Origin: JAUWOY01 sp034431315
Lineage (GTDB): Bacteria; Chloroflexota; Anaerolineae; VGOG01
Assembly (NCBI GenBank): GCA_034431315.1
Contig: DAOUDK010000060.1
Coordinates: forward strand, 1-20,692
DNA length: 20,692 nt
Reading direction: 5' to 3'
The position numbers and the translations under genes were made by a program. Shown piece after piece: positions 12,970 to 20,692 of the stretch. The notes beneath the pieces were generated by a model that did not search any database, was not told the origin of the DNA, and saw only the letters and a program-made list of their open reading frames with translations. The stretch's first letter is position 1; every line of letters begins with the position of its first letter.

Positions 12970-15900
12970 CTATTCGCCGCTGGTCACGGTGAACCTCCCT
13001 CCGTCGCTGCGACCGAAGACCTCGGGGAAGTACATCTCGTAGGCGTTGGCAGGCATGACCAGGAACTCGCCCGGGACGCTGGCCCGCATGAGGTAGGTGT
13101 ACTCGTAGGTGCCCTGGGGCAGATAGCTGGCGAAGAGGACGACTTTCTCGTCTCTCATCTCGGTGTGGCTAAACCACCACCAGCCCCAATCTTCGTCAAT
13201 TCGCGTCAGCTCAGGAGGCTCACCCACCACGCTGGTGGTCTTGAGGCTGACGTCAACTCCCTCGAAGCCGGCTGGCAAGGGATCCTCCACCACCAGGTAG
13301 TGCAGGCTGCTGGGGGCGATGATGGTCAGCTTGACCTGGATCACGTCACCCACCTCCGCCCCATCCACGAAGCGCTCCGGGTCTTCAACGGGCGAGTACT
13401 GGCGGGCCACGATGATGCCTCGGTTCAAAGCCTTCACCTCCTCCACCGGCAGGAAGTAGCGCAGGTAGAGGGAGTAGTAGAGGCGGCCCTGGCCCGTAGG
13501 CTCCGCGCGCTCGATGAGCAGCCGATTGGCCGCATCTTTCAACAGATCGGCCACCTCCACCTGAAGCTTGCGCGTCTCGTCAACGTCCGCCGTGGTCACC
13601 TGGCCTTCGCTTAGCTTTTCATAGTTGAGGCTGACTCGATAGGCGTAGTCTGCCTCCAGCTCCCCGGTGGCCACCATCCAATCGGTCAGGGCGATGAGGG
13701 ACCAGGCCGTCTCCTGGGTGGTGAGCCAGTGGCCCTCCTTGCGGGTCACCATCAGCCAACGCACCACGTTGGGAGCGATGCCGCTGTCGGGAGATAGGCG
13801 CGCCAGGGCCGCCAGCACGATGGCCGTGGAACGGGTGTCGCTGTTCATCGTCCGGCGGTCTACCGTCTCCTCCTCCCAGTGGGCGCCGGTGGCGCTGAGG
13901 ACGGCGGCGCTGGTTAGATCGCTGATGATGCTGTCCACCCTCTCCCACTGCTCCGGGGCCAGCAGGCCCAGGGTCATGGCCAGGAAGGCCTGGCCGTAGT
14001 TACCCAACATCTCACGCCGCTCGTAGAGGGCCACGCTGCGCCCCAGGTCGCCATGCCCGGACTCGGCCAGGACGTAGAGGATGAAGGCCTGGGTGTTGGC
14101 CTGGTACTGCTCTTTCAGCTCGGCCGGACGCTTGAGGCTGCCGCTCAAGAACTTGGCTGCGCGATTCATCACTTCCTGATCCACCACGAAGCCCGCCCGC
14201 TGAGCCTCGTTGAGGCCCAGGAGGACGTAGGCACTGAGGAAAGCGTTGCTCTTATCGTTCAGCCACCAGCCCCAGCCGCCGTCGTAGTGCTGCTCGGTGT
14301 AGATGCGCTGCAGGGCGATGCTCACCTGCTGGGGCAGGCGCGTCGCCAGCTCCGGATCCTCGACGCCCAACTGCCTCAGGGCGCGGTAGGTCATCACGTT
14401 GGGCAGGAAGCGGCTCACCGTCTGCTCGATGCACTCGTAGGGGTAGTGCTCCAGATAATCCAGGCCGTCGCGCACCCCCGCCGCCAGCGAGGGGTCCAGT
14501 TGCACCGTCAGCTCGCCCTGGGTGGGATCGTGGCGCCTGGGCAGGTAGACGACCTCCAGCCGCGCCCCTGCCTCGTCCAACTGGCCAGCGGTGGCCACCA
14601 CCTCAGGCGTGGAGTAGTGGTAGATGGGCAGGGTGATCTCTACCGCGTCGGACAGGCCGCCGCCCTGGGCAGTGAACAGGAGCGTGGTCTCCTCGACAAC
14701 TCCATTGGCCGCCCCCCCTCTTTCCCCCCCAACTTTGGGGGGGAGGACCATCACCGGCCAACTGACCTTCTGCTTGCCGTGAGCAGGCACTTCCACTTGC
14801 TGAGCGCCGCCTTCGATCTCCAGTCCCTCGGCCGATAGCGACGCCTCCACATCGAGAGCCTGGTCGGTGTTGTTGTGGACCACGGCCGAGAGGGTGGCCT
14901 GGTCGCCGATGACGAAGAAACGGGGAGCGACTGGCCTCACCAGGAGGTCCAGGGTGCTGATTACGTCATTCCTGGCCTCACCCACCTCGGTGGCCGCGGT
15001 GATGCCCTTGACGCCCAATCGCCAGGTGGTCAGGTTGTCGGGCAGTTGCACCGAAACCTGAGCCCGGCCATCCTCGTCGGTGCGCACCGCTGGATTCCAG
15101 TAGGCGGTCTCGGGGAACTCCCGCCGCACCAGGCCCGCCATGGCCGCCTCCGCAAATCCGTCCCCTCCCTTGGCCCTCTCGGCGAAGAGCACGTTCTGCT
15201 GATCCACGGAGAGGGCCAGGCTGGCTGCTGTCTGCACCCCCACCCCGCGCTCGCCGTAGAAGTAATCCACTAGAGTAGGGGCGCCCGTCTCGGCCAGGGC
15301 CAGCACCGACAGGTCAACCAGGGCCAGCGCCAGCTCGGCGGTCACCCCTCCCCCGCGATAATCGGTGGCGCGGATGTCGTAGGTCACCGTCTCCCGCGGC
15401 CCATAGTGGCCTTCCTTGTCCGGGGTGATGGTTATCTGTAGCTCCTTCTCCACAGTGGATACCGGCAGACTGGCATAGCCCATCTTGAAGGAAGCCAGGG
15501 GATTGGTCTCATCCTGACCCTTGACGATGACCACTGAGACGTAGACGTTGGGCGCGTGCTCGGAGAGGATGGGAATCTCGATCAGCTCGCTGTTGCTCCG
15601 CAGGGTGAGCAGTTGGTGGCTCATGATGTGGCCTCGCTCGATGGTGAGGAGCGCCTTGACCTCGCCCTGGTAGGGTGAGGGGATGAGCACCTTGGCCACC
15701 TCGCCCGGCGCGTAGGAGTCCTTGTCGGGAATCAGCTCGATGCAGTTGTGGCTCTCCTGCCGCCAACTGACGAACTCGCGACTGCTGACCCAGAGGTAGG
15801 TGGCGCTGCGAATCTCGTTCTCCATCTCGTCACGGCCCACGGCCACCACTTTGTAGCTTCCACCCTTCTCAGGGACAAAGGCGGCCACCGCTTTCCCTTC

Positions 15901-18900
15901 GGCGTCGGTGGTCACCGTAGTGGTCAGCACCGGCGTGTCCTCGACCTTGCTCGTCCAGTAGAAGCTCCCGTCGTCGGCCTTCTCCTGGACGCTGTACCAC
16001 TTGTGCTCAAAGAAAGTCACGGTCAGTGGAATATTGGGCACGGGCTCGCTCTCCCAGTCCACGGTGATGACGTCAACCTGCTGCTCCTGGCCCACCGTGC
16101 CCACCCAGGCCCTGGGAGCCAGGCCGATGTAGAAGAGGCCCTTGTGGACGACGGCCTCCGTACGAGAGCTGACCTGCTGGTCGTTGACGTCGGTAACAGA
16201 GGCTTCGATGGTGAAGACCTGGCTCAACTTCTTCAGGGAGATGTCGGCCGGCACTTTGAAGGTGAAGTGGCCCTCTGCGTCGGTCTGCCCCGTGCCCTCG
16301 GCGATCAGCTCGCCGAAAGCGCCGTAGTACTGACCCCGCTCTTCCCATTCGTAATCCACAAAGCCGTAGTGGCCCTTGCCCTGCCAGGGGAAGAAGTAGT
16401 CCCGGCTGAGGACGCTCCAGTTCACCTGGGCGTTGGCCACCGGGCCGCCGAAGTAGTAGGTTGCGGCCACGCTCACAGCGATCTCGTCGCCCTGGACGTA
16501 GGCGTCTCGGTCAGTCTCGACGCCCACCTGGAACTCTGGCCTGCGGTACTCAGCCACCCGGAAGCCGACTCCAAAGCCCTGCTCGCCCAGTTGAGCGTTG
16601 ATCCAGTAATAGCCCAGGATGGCTTCCTCGTCCAGGGTGAACTCGCCGTGGAGGGTGCCCATATCGCTGACGGGCAAGTCCGCGTTGTAAATCTCCTTGC
16701 CCTGGTCGTCCATGACGGTCACCGCCAGGCTCTCCACGCCCTGGGGCAGGCTGTAGCGGGCATCGTCGTCGGTGCGCAGAATGCCCTTAAAGCGGACCGT
16801 CTGCCCCGGCCGGTAGATGGGCCGGTCAGTGTAGAAGTAGCCAGAGTAGGGCTGGCTGTAGAACTGGGCCGGGACGTCGAACTGCCAGGGAGTGATGCCC
16901 TGATTCCAACGGTTGAGGGTCGCGGCGAAACTATCGCCCTCGCCGGCGAAGACGAAGAATGGATCCCACATTTCTTGGGGCGGGAACTCGGCCTTAAAGA
17001 CGCCGTCTTGGCCCGTCCATCCTTCGGCCAGGGCGGCAGATTCGCTCTGCAAGCTCACCGACAGGCCAGGGACGACCTGGCCGCTGGCCAGGTCGGTGGC
17101 CCAGACCAGAGCTTCCGTCTCCGCCTGCTTCAGGGTCAGGTTGAGGCGGGAGACCACCATGATCTGACGCGAGGGTCGCCCGTACGGCAGCTCTAGCACT
17201 TCGGGAGCGATGAGCTCAAGATAGTAGAGGCCTGGGGCCAGGGTTCCCCCCTCCCCGCTGGCTACCGTGGTGCTCAGCACGCCCATCTGGTTGAGGGGGG
17301 CGTCGGCGTCCTCCGACCACTGGCGCACCAGGGCCGCCGGGTCGGGGCTGAAGTCGTCCCAATACTCCCACGAGTTCCGCCCGTTGAGGCGGATGAAGTC
17401 GTCCCTACTCAGGCGGTAGAGGTCGAAGTGCAGGCGGGAGACGTTGCGATAACTGGCGTAGACGATGGTCTCGGTGTAGGCATTATAGGTGCCCACGTTG
17501 CCAGAGCTAGCGAGGTAGGCCCTGGGATCCAGGTCGCGGGTGGTGAAGCGCACCACCTTCTCTTCGCCCAGGGTGTTCCCGCTGGGGTCGGCTATATCCT
17601 TCCCGAAGGTGAAGACGTAGCTGGTGGAGGGCTGGATGTCGAAGGAGATGAAAAAACTGTTGTTGTAGCTATTCCAGTAAGTATAGACCTCGGTCGGCTC
17701 AGGGATGATGGTCGTGTGGGGCATGATGGTGGCAATGTCCATAGGGCTGGCGAAGGAGATCTCCATCCCGCCGTAGGAGTCCGCTTCCAGATCACCGTCG
17801 GCTGGATGGGTCTCCGCGATGCGGGGATAAGGGACGGTGGCAAAGCGCCAGGAGTAGGAATCAGCTATGCGTCCCTCGCCTCTCGCCGCCCCGGCTCCTG
17901 CCTCCAGAGTGGCCACGTAGCCGGTCTCCAGCGCCAGAGGTGCGGACGGCGCAAAAGCCACAACTTTCTCATCCCAGCGGAAATCACCTTGGACGACTGC
18001 GCCGGTCTCTGCTGCTAACGAGAACCGCTCTTCGACCGAAGCGTGATCCATAAGCTGGTTGAAGGTGATGCTGACGGCTTGAGTGGTCGCCACCTGAAGC
18101 TCGCCATCGGCCAGCGTTGTCCAGACCACGGCCGGCATGGCCGTCGTGAAGTACCAGACGTAGTCCTCGGCCAGGAGTCCGCCGGTGGTGTCCTCCAGAC
18201 CGGCCGCCACCCGTGCCTGGTAAGTTGTGGCCGGGTCGAAGCCCTCGTCAGAACGGAAGGTGTAGATGGAGGTGTTGAGCCACTGGCCCTCGCCCACCAC
18301 TGGCGGGACGAAAGTCAGGGGCTGGGGCAGGCCCGCCTGCTCGGAGATGGCGGTGAGGGGCACCACGGGGCGGTTGAACATCACCGTGACCAGAGCGTCG
18401 GTGGCCACCTCGGCAGTGTCGGGGGCGGGCTGCACCTCTGTGACCTCCAGGTGGCCCACCGTACTGAAGCGGAAGCTGAAGGGTTCCTTCAGGGTCAGAC
18501 CCTCCGCGCTCTTAGCCTTCTCGGCCACGCTCACCTCGTAGCTCTCCTCTCGCCCGAAGGGCGCCGTCGGAGCGAAAGCCAGGGTGGTGTCGTTGGGCCA
18601 GTTGAAGCTCCCCGCCACGACCGGCTGGATCACGAATGCTCTCTCCGTCGAGGACCGGTCCATGGGCTGGTCGAAGACGAGAATCACCGGCGCAGCCAGG
18701 CTCTGTTCCTCGCCTGGGGCCGGCACCCGCTCCAGCACCTGCGGTGATACGGGGGGCAGGGGAGTGGGCGTGGGGCCGGGAGTGGAAGTGGGCTCAGGCG
18801 TGGAGGTGGGCTCGGGAGTGAGCGTAGGTGCAGAAGTGAGCTTAGGAGCAGGAGTAAACGTAGGCACAGGAATGGCCGTCGGTGTAGGCGTTTCCCTGGC

Positions 18901-18975
18901 GCACGCGCTCAGGAAGCCGCCCATCACTATGGCGCAGATAATCAAGGTAGCGATAGGGGTGTAATGCTTTTTCAT
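12970..18975 (-). CDS. giant alpha-2-macroglobulin-family lipoprotein with thioester motif
   Basis: A 2001-residue surface lipoprotein. The signal peptide ends in lipobox LSAC (C25), followed by about 50 residues of Thr-Pro stalk (residues 28-77). Next come several Ig-like (Big_5/SbsA-type) repeats marked by VTVMFNRPV, VSITFNQLMD and MEISFASPMD, then macroglobulin domains (YFYTDRPIYRPGQTVRFKGI is the classic MG2/MG3 marker). The thioester motif is C1515-I-E-Q1518, followed by an alpha-alpha toroid (YDGGWGWW) and a receptor-like C-terminal domain. Bacterial homologues such as YfhM are protease-trapping defence proteins of the envelope, usually near 1650 residues; this one is longer through its stalk and Ig-like repeats. 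The start has GAGGAGG at 18983-18989. The pbpC gene, a frequent partner of yfhM, is not in this window. Base composition is clearly more GC-rich than the dnd genes. A hairpin repeat is embedded at codons near 1414. Confidence 0.95.
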   Translation of the reverse strand: MKKHYTPIATLIICAIVMGGFLSACARETPTPTAIPVPTFTPAPKLTSAPTLTPEPTSTPEPTSTPGPTPTPLPPVSPQVLERVPAPGEEQSLAAPVILVFDQPMDRSSTERAFVIQPVVAGSFNWPNDTTLAFAPTAPFGREESYEVSVAEKAKSAEGLTLKEPFSFRFSTVGHLEVTEVQPAPDTAEVATDALVTVMFNRPVVPLTAISEQAGLPQPLTFVPPVVGEGQWLNTSIYTFRSDEGFDPATTYQARVAAGLEDTTGGLLAEDYVWYFTTAMPAVVWTTLADGELQVATTQAVSITFNQLMDHASVEERFSLAAETGAVVQGDFRWDEKVVAFAPSAPLALETGYVATLEAGAGAARGEGRIADSYSWRFATVPYPRIAETHPADGDLEADSYGGMEISFASPMDIATIMPHTTIIPEPTEVYTYWNSYNNSFFISFDIQPSTSYVFTFGKDIADPSGNTLGEEKVVRFTTRDLDPRAYLASSGNVGTYNAYTETIVYASYRNVSRLHFDLYRLSRDDFIRLNGRNSWEYWDDFSPDPAALVRQWSEDADAPLNQMGVLSTTVASGEGGTLAPGLYYLELIAPEVLELPYGRPSRQIMVVSRLNLTLKQAETEALVWATDLASGQVVPGLSVSLQSESAALAEGWTGQDGVFKAEFPPQEMWDPFFVFAGEGDSFAATLNRWNQGITPWQFDVPAQFYSQPYSGYFYTDRPIYRPGQTVRFKGILRTDDDARYSLPQGVESLAVTVMDDQGKEIYNADLPVSDMGTLHGEFTLDEEAILGYYWINAQLGEQGFGVGFRVAEYRRPEFQVGVETDRDAYVQGDEIAVSVAATYYFGGPVANAQVNWSVLSRDYFFPWQGKGHYGFVDYEWEERGQYYGAFGELIAEGTGQTDAEGHFTFKVPADISLKKLSQVFTIEASVTDVNDQQVSSRTEAVVHKGLFYIGLAPRAWVGTVGQEQQVDVITVDWESEPVPNIPLTVTFFEHKWYSVQEKADDGSFYWTSKVEDTPVLTTTVTTDAEGKAVAAFVPEKGGSYKVVAVGRDEMENEIRSATYLWVSSREFVSWRQESHNCIELIPDKDSYAPGEVAKVLIPSPYQGEVKALLTIERGHIMSHQLLTLRSNSELIEIPILSEHAPNVYVSVVIVKGQDETNPLASFKMGYASLPVSTVEKELQITITPDKEGHYGPRETVTYDIRATDYRGGGVTAELALALVDLSVLALAETGAPTLVDYFYGERGVGVQTAASLALSVDQQNVLFAERAKGGDGFAEAAMAGLVRREFPETAYWNPAVRTDEDGRAQVSVQLPDNLTTWRLGVKGITAATEVGEARNDVISTLDLLVRPVAPRFFVIGDQATLSAVVHNNTDQALDVEASLSAEGLEIEGGAQQVEVPAHGKQKVSWPVMVLPPKVGGERGGAANGVVEETTLLFTAQGGGLSDAVEITLPIYHYSTPEVVATAGQLDEAGARLEVVYLPRRHDPTQGELTVQLDPSLAAGVRDGLDYLEHYPYECIEQTVSRFLPNVMTYRALRQLGVEDPELATRLPQQVSIALQRIYTEQHYDGGWGWWLNDKSNAFLSAYVLLGLNEAQRAGFVVDQEVMNRAAKFLSGSLKRPAELKEQYQANTQAFILYVLAESGHGDLGRSVALYERREMLGNYGQAFLAMTLGLLAPEQWERVDSIISDLTSAAVLSATGAHWEEETVDRRTMNSDTRSTAIVLAALARLSPDSGIAPNVVRWLMVTRKEGHWLTTQETAWSLIALTDWMVATGELEADYAYRVSLNYEKLSEGQVTTADVDETRKLQVEVADLLKDAANRLLIERAEPTGQGRLYYSLYLRYFLPVEEVKALNRGIIVARQYSPVEDPERFVDGAEVGDVIQVKLTIIAPSSLHYLVVEDPLPAGFEGVDVSLKTTSVVGEPPELTRIDEDWGWWWFSHTEMRDEKVVLFASYLPQGTYEYTYLMRASVPGEFLVMPANAYEMYFPEVFGRSDGGRFTVTSGE
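14723..14744. repeat. 10-bp inverted repeat embedded in the macroglobulin coding frame
   Basis: TCCCCCCCAA (14723-14732) and TTGGGGGGGA (14735-14744) are perfect complements around a 2-nt centre. On the coding strand it adds LPPKVGGE plus a following RGGAANG inside the macroglobulin, next to VMV and before VEETTLLFTAQGG. The seven-base C and G runs are unlike surrounding codons and resemble dispersed C-rich hairpin elements, so it is probably an in-frame insertion. Confidence 0.65.
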
Positions 18976-18989
18976 ATCGGGACCTCCTC

Positions 18990-19017
18990 AATGGGATGTT
19001 GGATATTGGGTATTGGA
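18990..19017. repeat. four degenerate 7-bp tandem repeats in the macroglobulin leader
   Basis: On the plus strand AATGGGA, TGTTGGA, TATTGGG and TATTGGA follow one another without gaps (consensus TATTGGA). They sit between the predicted transcription start (about 19029) and the ribosome site of the macroglobulin, so the mRNA leader would carry C/A-rich unstructured repeats. Confidence 0.55.
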
Positions 19018-19035
19018 GCGTTAGCGTACAAGTCT

Positions 19036-19064
19036 ATTATACTCCACTTCGTCTTCTCTGACAA
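19036..19064 (-). promoter_or_regulatory. near-consensus promoter of the macroglobulin gene
   Basis: Minus-strand TTGTCA (19064-19059, 5 of 6), a 17-bp spacer and a perfect TATAAT (19041-19036). The predicted start is near 19029, giving a leader of about 54 nt. Confidence 0.8.
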
Positions 19065-19071
19065 CTGGCCG

Positions 19072-19257
19072 ATGGCTAGGGCTATTCAGCTTTCCAGGCG
19101 CCGGGGCCGCTTCGCTTACTGCAGAATGGCTTTGGCACAGGAAGCGGCACTGAGAGCAGTCTCCCTGGGCGTTGGAGACTCCGTTGGAAGTGCCCAGCAC
19201 CTCGCCCGGCGAGCACTGAATGTCCCTATGAGTGAATGCGCCAGCTTGCTAGAATAA
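19072..19257 (+). CDS. short ORF of doubtful coding status
   Basis: A 61-residue frame (MARAIQLSRRRGRFAYCRMA onward, ending MSECASLLE) fills most of the gap between the macroglobulin promoter and the toxin-antitoxin promoter. It is rich in Ala, Arg and Leu, but has no ribosome site before its ATG and no domain I recognise. Its 3' end overlaps the -35 region of the next promoter. It may be a remnant of a larger gene or chance. Confidence 0.2.
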   Translation: MARAIQLSRRRGRFAYCRMALAQEAALRAVSLGVGDSVGSAQHLARRALNVPMSECASLLE

Positions 19258-19274
19258 GCATTGTGTGATAGAAT
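19246..19274 (+). promoter_or_regulatory. predicted promoter of the TumE-type toxin-antitoxin operon
   Basis: TTGCTA (19246-19251, 4 of 6), a 17-bp spacer and TAGAAT (19269-19274, 5 of 6). The predicted start near 19281 lies just before the GGAGGAGGG ribosome site. Confidence 0.6.
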
Positions 19275-19307
19275 TTAGATGAGCCAAAGAGGGAGGAGGG
19301 AAGCGAA

Positions 19308-19634
19308 ATGAGCACGAAAACACTTACACCTGTCAGCGATGTCTTTGCAACCTTGCCACGAGAAGATCAGAAGGAAATCTTCAACATCGGTACTGCCTTC
19401 AGGCTGTTAGATCTGCAAAAACGGCTCGCACACGCCCAGGAGAACGTGAGGAGGTTCGAAGCCAAATATGGTACAACCCTCGGTATATTGGAGAGCGAGG
19501 GGTTGCCAGAGGATGCTGACTACGAAATGCACGAGGATTACATAGAATGGCATTACTGGGCCAGGGTGCGCGAGAAAACGCAGAACACGCTTGATGTGTT
19601 GACGAGCGTATCAAAAGAATATGAGCTGGCGTGA
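19308..19634 (+). CDS. probable antitoxin partner of a TumE-type toxin
   Basis: A 108-residue acidic cytoplasmic protein with an excellent ribosome site (GGAGGAGGG at 19292-19300, 7 nt before the ATG). It begins with a helical region containing FATLPREDQKEIFNIGTAF, continues with a coiled-coil-like stretch LLDLQKRLAHAQENVRRFEA and KYGTTLGILESEGLPEDADY, and ends with EMHEDYIEWHYWARVREKTQ. The long LQKRLAHAQENVRRFEAKYG segment is typical of small proteins encoded directly before DUF6516/TumE toxins. As the first gene of the pair it is expected to neutralise the toxin and possibly repress the promoter at 19246-19274. Its stop overlaps the next start, so they are coupled. Identification rests mainly on context. 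Confidence 0.7.
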   Translation: MSTKTLTPVSDVFATLPREDQKEIFNIGTAFRLLDLQKRLAHAQENVRRFEAKYGTTLGILESEGLPEDADYEMHEDYIEWHYWARVREKTQNTLDVLTSVSKEYELA

Positions 19635-19984
19635 TGATGCAGGCAAGAGTACTCGATATCTACGCCAAGTACGGAGAGTACATCAAGGCAATCGTCCCAC
19701 TCAGGCTCGAAGATGAGTACATGAAGATCATCATCTACCTCTCGGATGATACAAATCTCAGAGTAACTGAGGAGTGGGATGACGACGAACTTGTGCACTA
19801 TAGTTACTATTGGCTTACACCTGATAATCGGCTTAAGATTGGCTGGGATAACTCGCCCCATCACAAGAAGCTTGCGAGCTTCCCTCACCACAAACACGTC
19901 GGGCGGCGGGAGAACAGGCAGCCTTCTTTCGAGACTTGCTTGGAAGATGTGGTGAACGGGATAATACCAGAACTGTCTGCATAG
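19634..19984 (+). CDS. tumE: TumE-family (DUF6516) toxin
   Basis: A 116-residue protein whose ATG shares its A with the upstream TGA; GTG 19631 and ATG 19637 are other in-frame starts. The family pattern is clear: LRVTEEWDDDELVHYSYYWL, a W-D-N-x-P-H-H segment (IGWDNSPHHKKLASFPHHKH) and a C-terminal LEDVVNGI helix. These histidine-rich W-D-N-x-P-H-H and F-P-H-H-K-H motifs are characteristic of DUF6516 toxins, and the paired histidines are probable functional residues. TumE proteins are annotated as the toxic half of TumE/TumA modules; the target is not known to me. No clear ribosome site is present, consistent with translation coupled to the antitoxin so that toxin is not made in excess. Confidence 0.82.
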   Translation: MMQARVLDIYAKYGEYIKAIVPLRLEDEYMKIIIYLSDDTNLRVTEEWDDDELVHYSYYWLTPDNRLKIGWDNSPHHKKLASFPHHKHVGRRENRQPSFETCLEDVVNGIIPELSA

Positions 19985-20009
19985 CTTGGTTGCGATGGCG
20001 CAAAACGAA

Positions 20010-20040
20010 GAGGGGCTGGTCAATACATGACCAGCCCCTC
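20010..20040. terminator. shared bidirectional hairpin terminator
   Basis: GAGGGGCTGGTCA (20010-20022) and TGACCAGCCCCTC (20028-20040) form a perfect 13-bp stem with a 5-nt loop between the convergent toxin and phosphodiesterase genes. On the minus strand it is followed by a T-rich tract (TTCGTTTTG), so it works best for the phosphodiesterase; on the plus strand the following CTGATTTCTC is only a weak T-tract. Confidence 0.85.
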
Positions 20041-20078
20041 CTGATTTCTCCAGGAATTACGGGAGACGAGCGGAGATT

Positions 20079-20564
20079 TCAGATTTCCTGCAGGGTAGCC
20101 TCGCCCGTATGAGTATCGTACAAGACATAGGTAGAGCGACCAAAGCGGCCCATGACCTCGCCGGGGTTGATGAGCAGAGTAGCCCCCACCCTTTCCTCGG
20201 CGGCGCGGTGGCTGTGGCCGCAGCAGACCAAGTCGTAGCGGTCACTGGCGGCCAGGCCTGCGGCGATGGCGGGATAGTGGGTGACGGCGATTTTCCTGCC
20301 GCCCAGCTCCAGCTCGGCGAACTCCCCGTGCAGGGTCACGTTCCCGGCTTGGGTTGCCACCCGAGAGAGCAGGAGCTTGTCCCCGTCGTTGTTGCCGAAG
20401 ACGACGTGGACGGGGCCGGGAAAGCTGGCAGCGATCTGCTTCAGGGTGAATGGGGCGCAGAAGTCGCCGCAGAAGATCAACTCCTCGGCCCTTCCCAACC
20501 CCTGCATAACCTCCTCCAGCTTCCAGATGTTGTCGTGGATATCCGAGAGCACAGCGATAATCAT
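20079..20564 (-). CDS. YfcE/MJ0936-type metallophosphodiesterase
   Basis: A 161-residue calcineurin-like phosphoesterase with all metal-binding motifs: D8-x-H10 (LSDIHDN), G33-D34 (FCGDF), G57-N-N-D60 (VFGNND), H96 (VTHYP) and G116-H-S-H119 (CCGHSH). The length and motif spacing fit the small YfcE/MJ0936 family, which hydrolyses phosphodiesters in vitro with Mn2+ or Ni2+ and whose cellular substrate is generally unknown. AGGAGGC lies 7 nt before the ATG. It has no operon partner within the window and ends at the shared hairpin terminator. Confidence 0.92.
   Translation of the reverse strand: MIIAVLSDIHDNIWKLEEVMQGLGRAEELIFCGDFCAPFTLKQIAASFPGPVHVVFGNNDGDKLLLSRVATQAGNVTLHGEFAELELGGRKIAVTHYPAIAAGLAASDRYDLVCCGHSHRAAEERVGATLLINPGEVMGRFGRSTYVLYDTHTGEATLQEI

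Positions 20565-20692
<128 letters not shown>

Noticed and set aside
14053..14838. 261-codon plus-strand ORF
   Set aside because: Antisense shadow of the macroglobulin thioester region.
15748..17196. 482-codon plus-strand ORF
   Set aside because: It lies wholly antisense to the macroglobulin and is produced by that gene's GC-rich third positions; no domain or ribosome site.

Overview
The window looks like a piece of a Chloroflexota-type (Anaerolineae-like) bacterial genome. This is inferred from two lipoproteins with long Thr-Pro-rich stalks behind a lipobox (one a 2001-residue alpha-2-macroglobulin), GC-rich core genes with strong GGAGG ribosome sites, scattered hairpin repeats and many small toxin-antitoxin or gene remnants. 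No rRNA, tRNA, CRISPR array, integrase or complete insertion sequence was seen.

Layout. 1-180: 3' end of an open frame cut by the window edge (possibly a transposase). 416-2986 (minus): a Thr-Pro lipoprotein of unknown function and an MsbA-type ABC exporter. 3030-5300: a patchwork. An intact amidohydrolase and a GNAT acetyltransferase are mixed with short remnants of an efflux adaptor, a GGDEF diguanylate cyclase and a short-chain dehydrogenase, plus a double hairpin repeat. 5599-12682: a DNA phosphorothioation island. 12583-12909: a promoter followed by two tiny overlapping ORFs, the second resembling a decayed PIN-like toxin. 12911-19064: the macroglobulin lipoprotein, with both its promoter and terminator readable. 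19246-19984: a TumE-type toxin-antitoxin pair with its own promoter. 20010-20040: a shared hairpin terminator. 20079-20564 (minus): a YfcE-like phosphodiesterase.

The central system is a Dnd phosphorothioate cluster. On the plus strand a near-consensus promoter drives dndC-dndD-dndE-dndA, with every junction overlapping (4, 4 and about 11 nt). DndA supplies sulfur from cysteine, DndC is the PAPS-reductase-like iron-sulfur enzyme, DndD an SMC-like ATPase and DndE a small DNA-binding subunit. On the opposite strand a second operon encodes a 161-residue GIY-YIG nuclease and dndB, coupled by overlapping start and stop codons; dndB and dndA collide tail to tail with an 18-nt overlap. The usual restriction genes dndF, dndG and dndH are not present here.

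The candidate new biology is therefore a compact Dnd system in which a GIY-YIG nuclease co-expressed with the DndB regulator may take the place of DndFGH. Its operon leader carries a perfect 11-bp inverted repeat 14 nt before the start codon. Function is inferred from motifs and gene order only.
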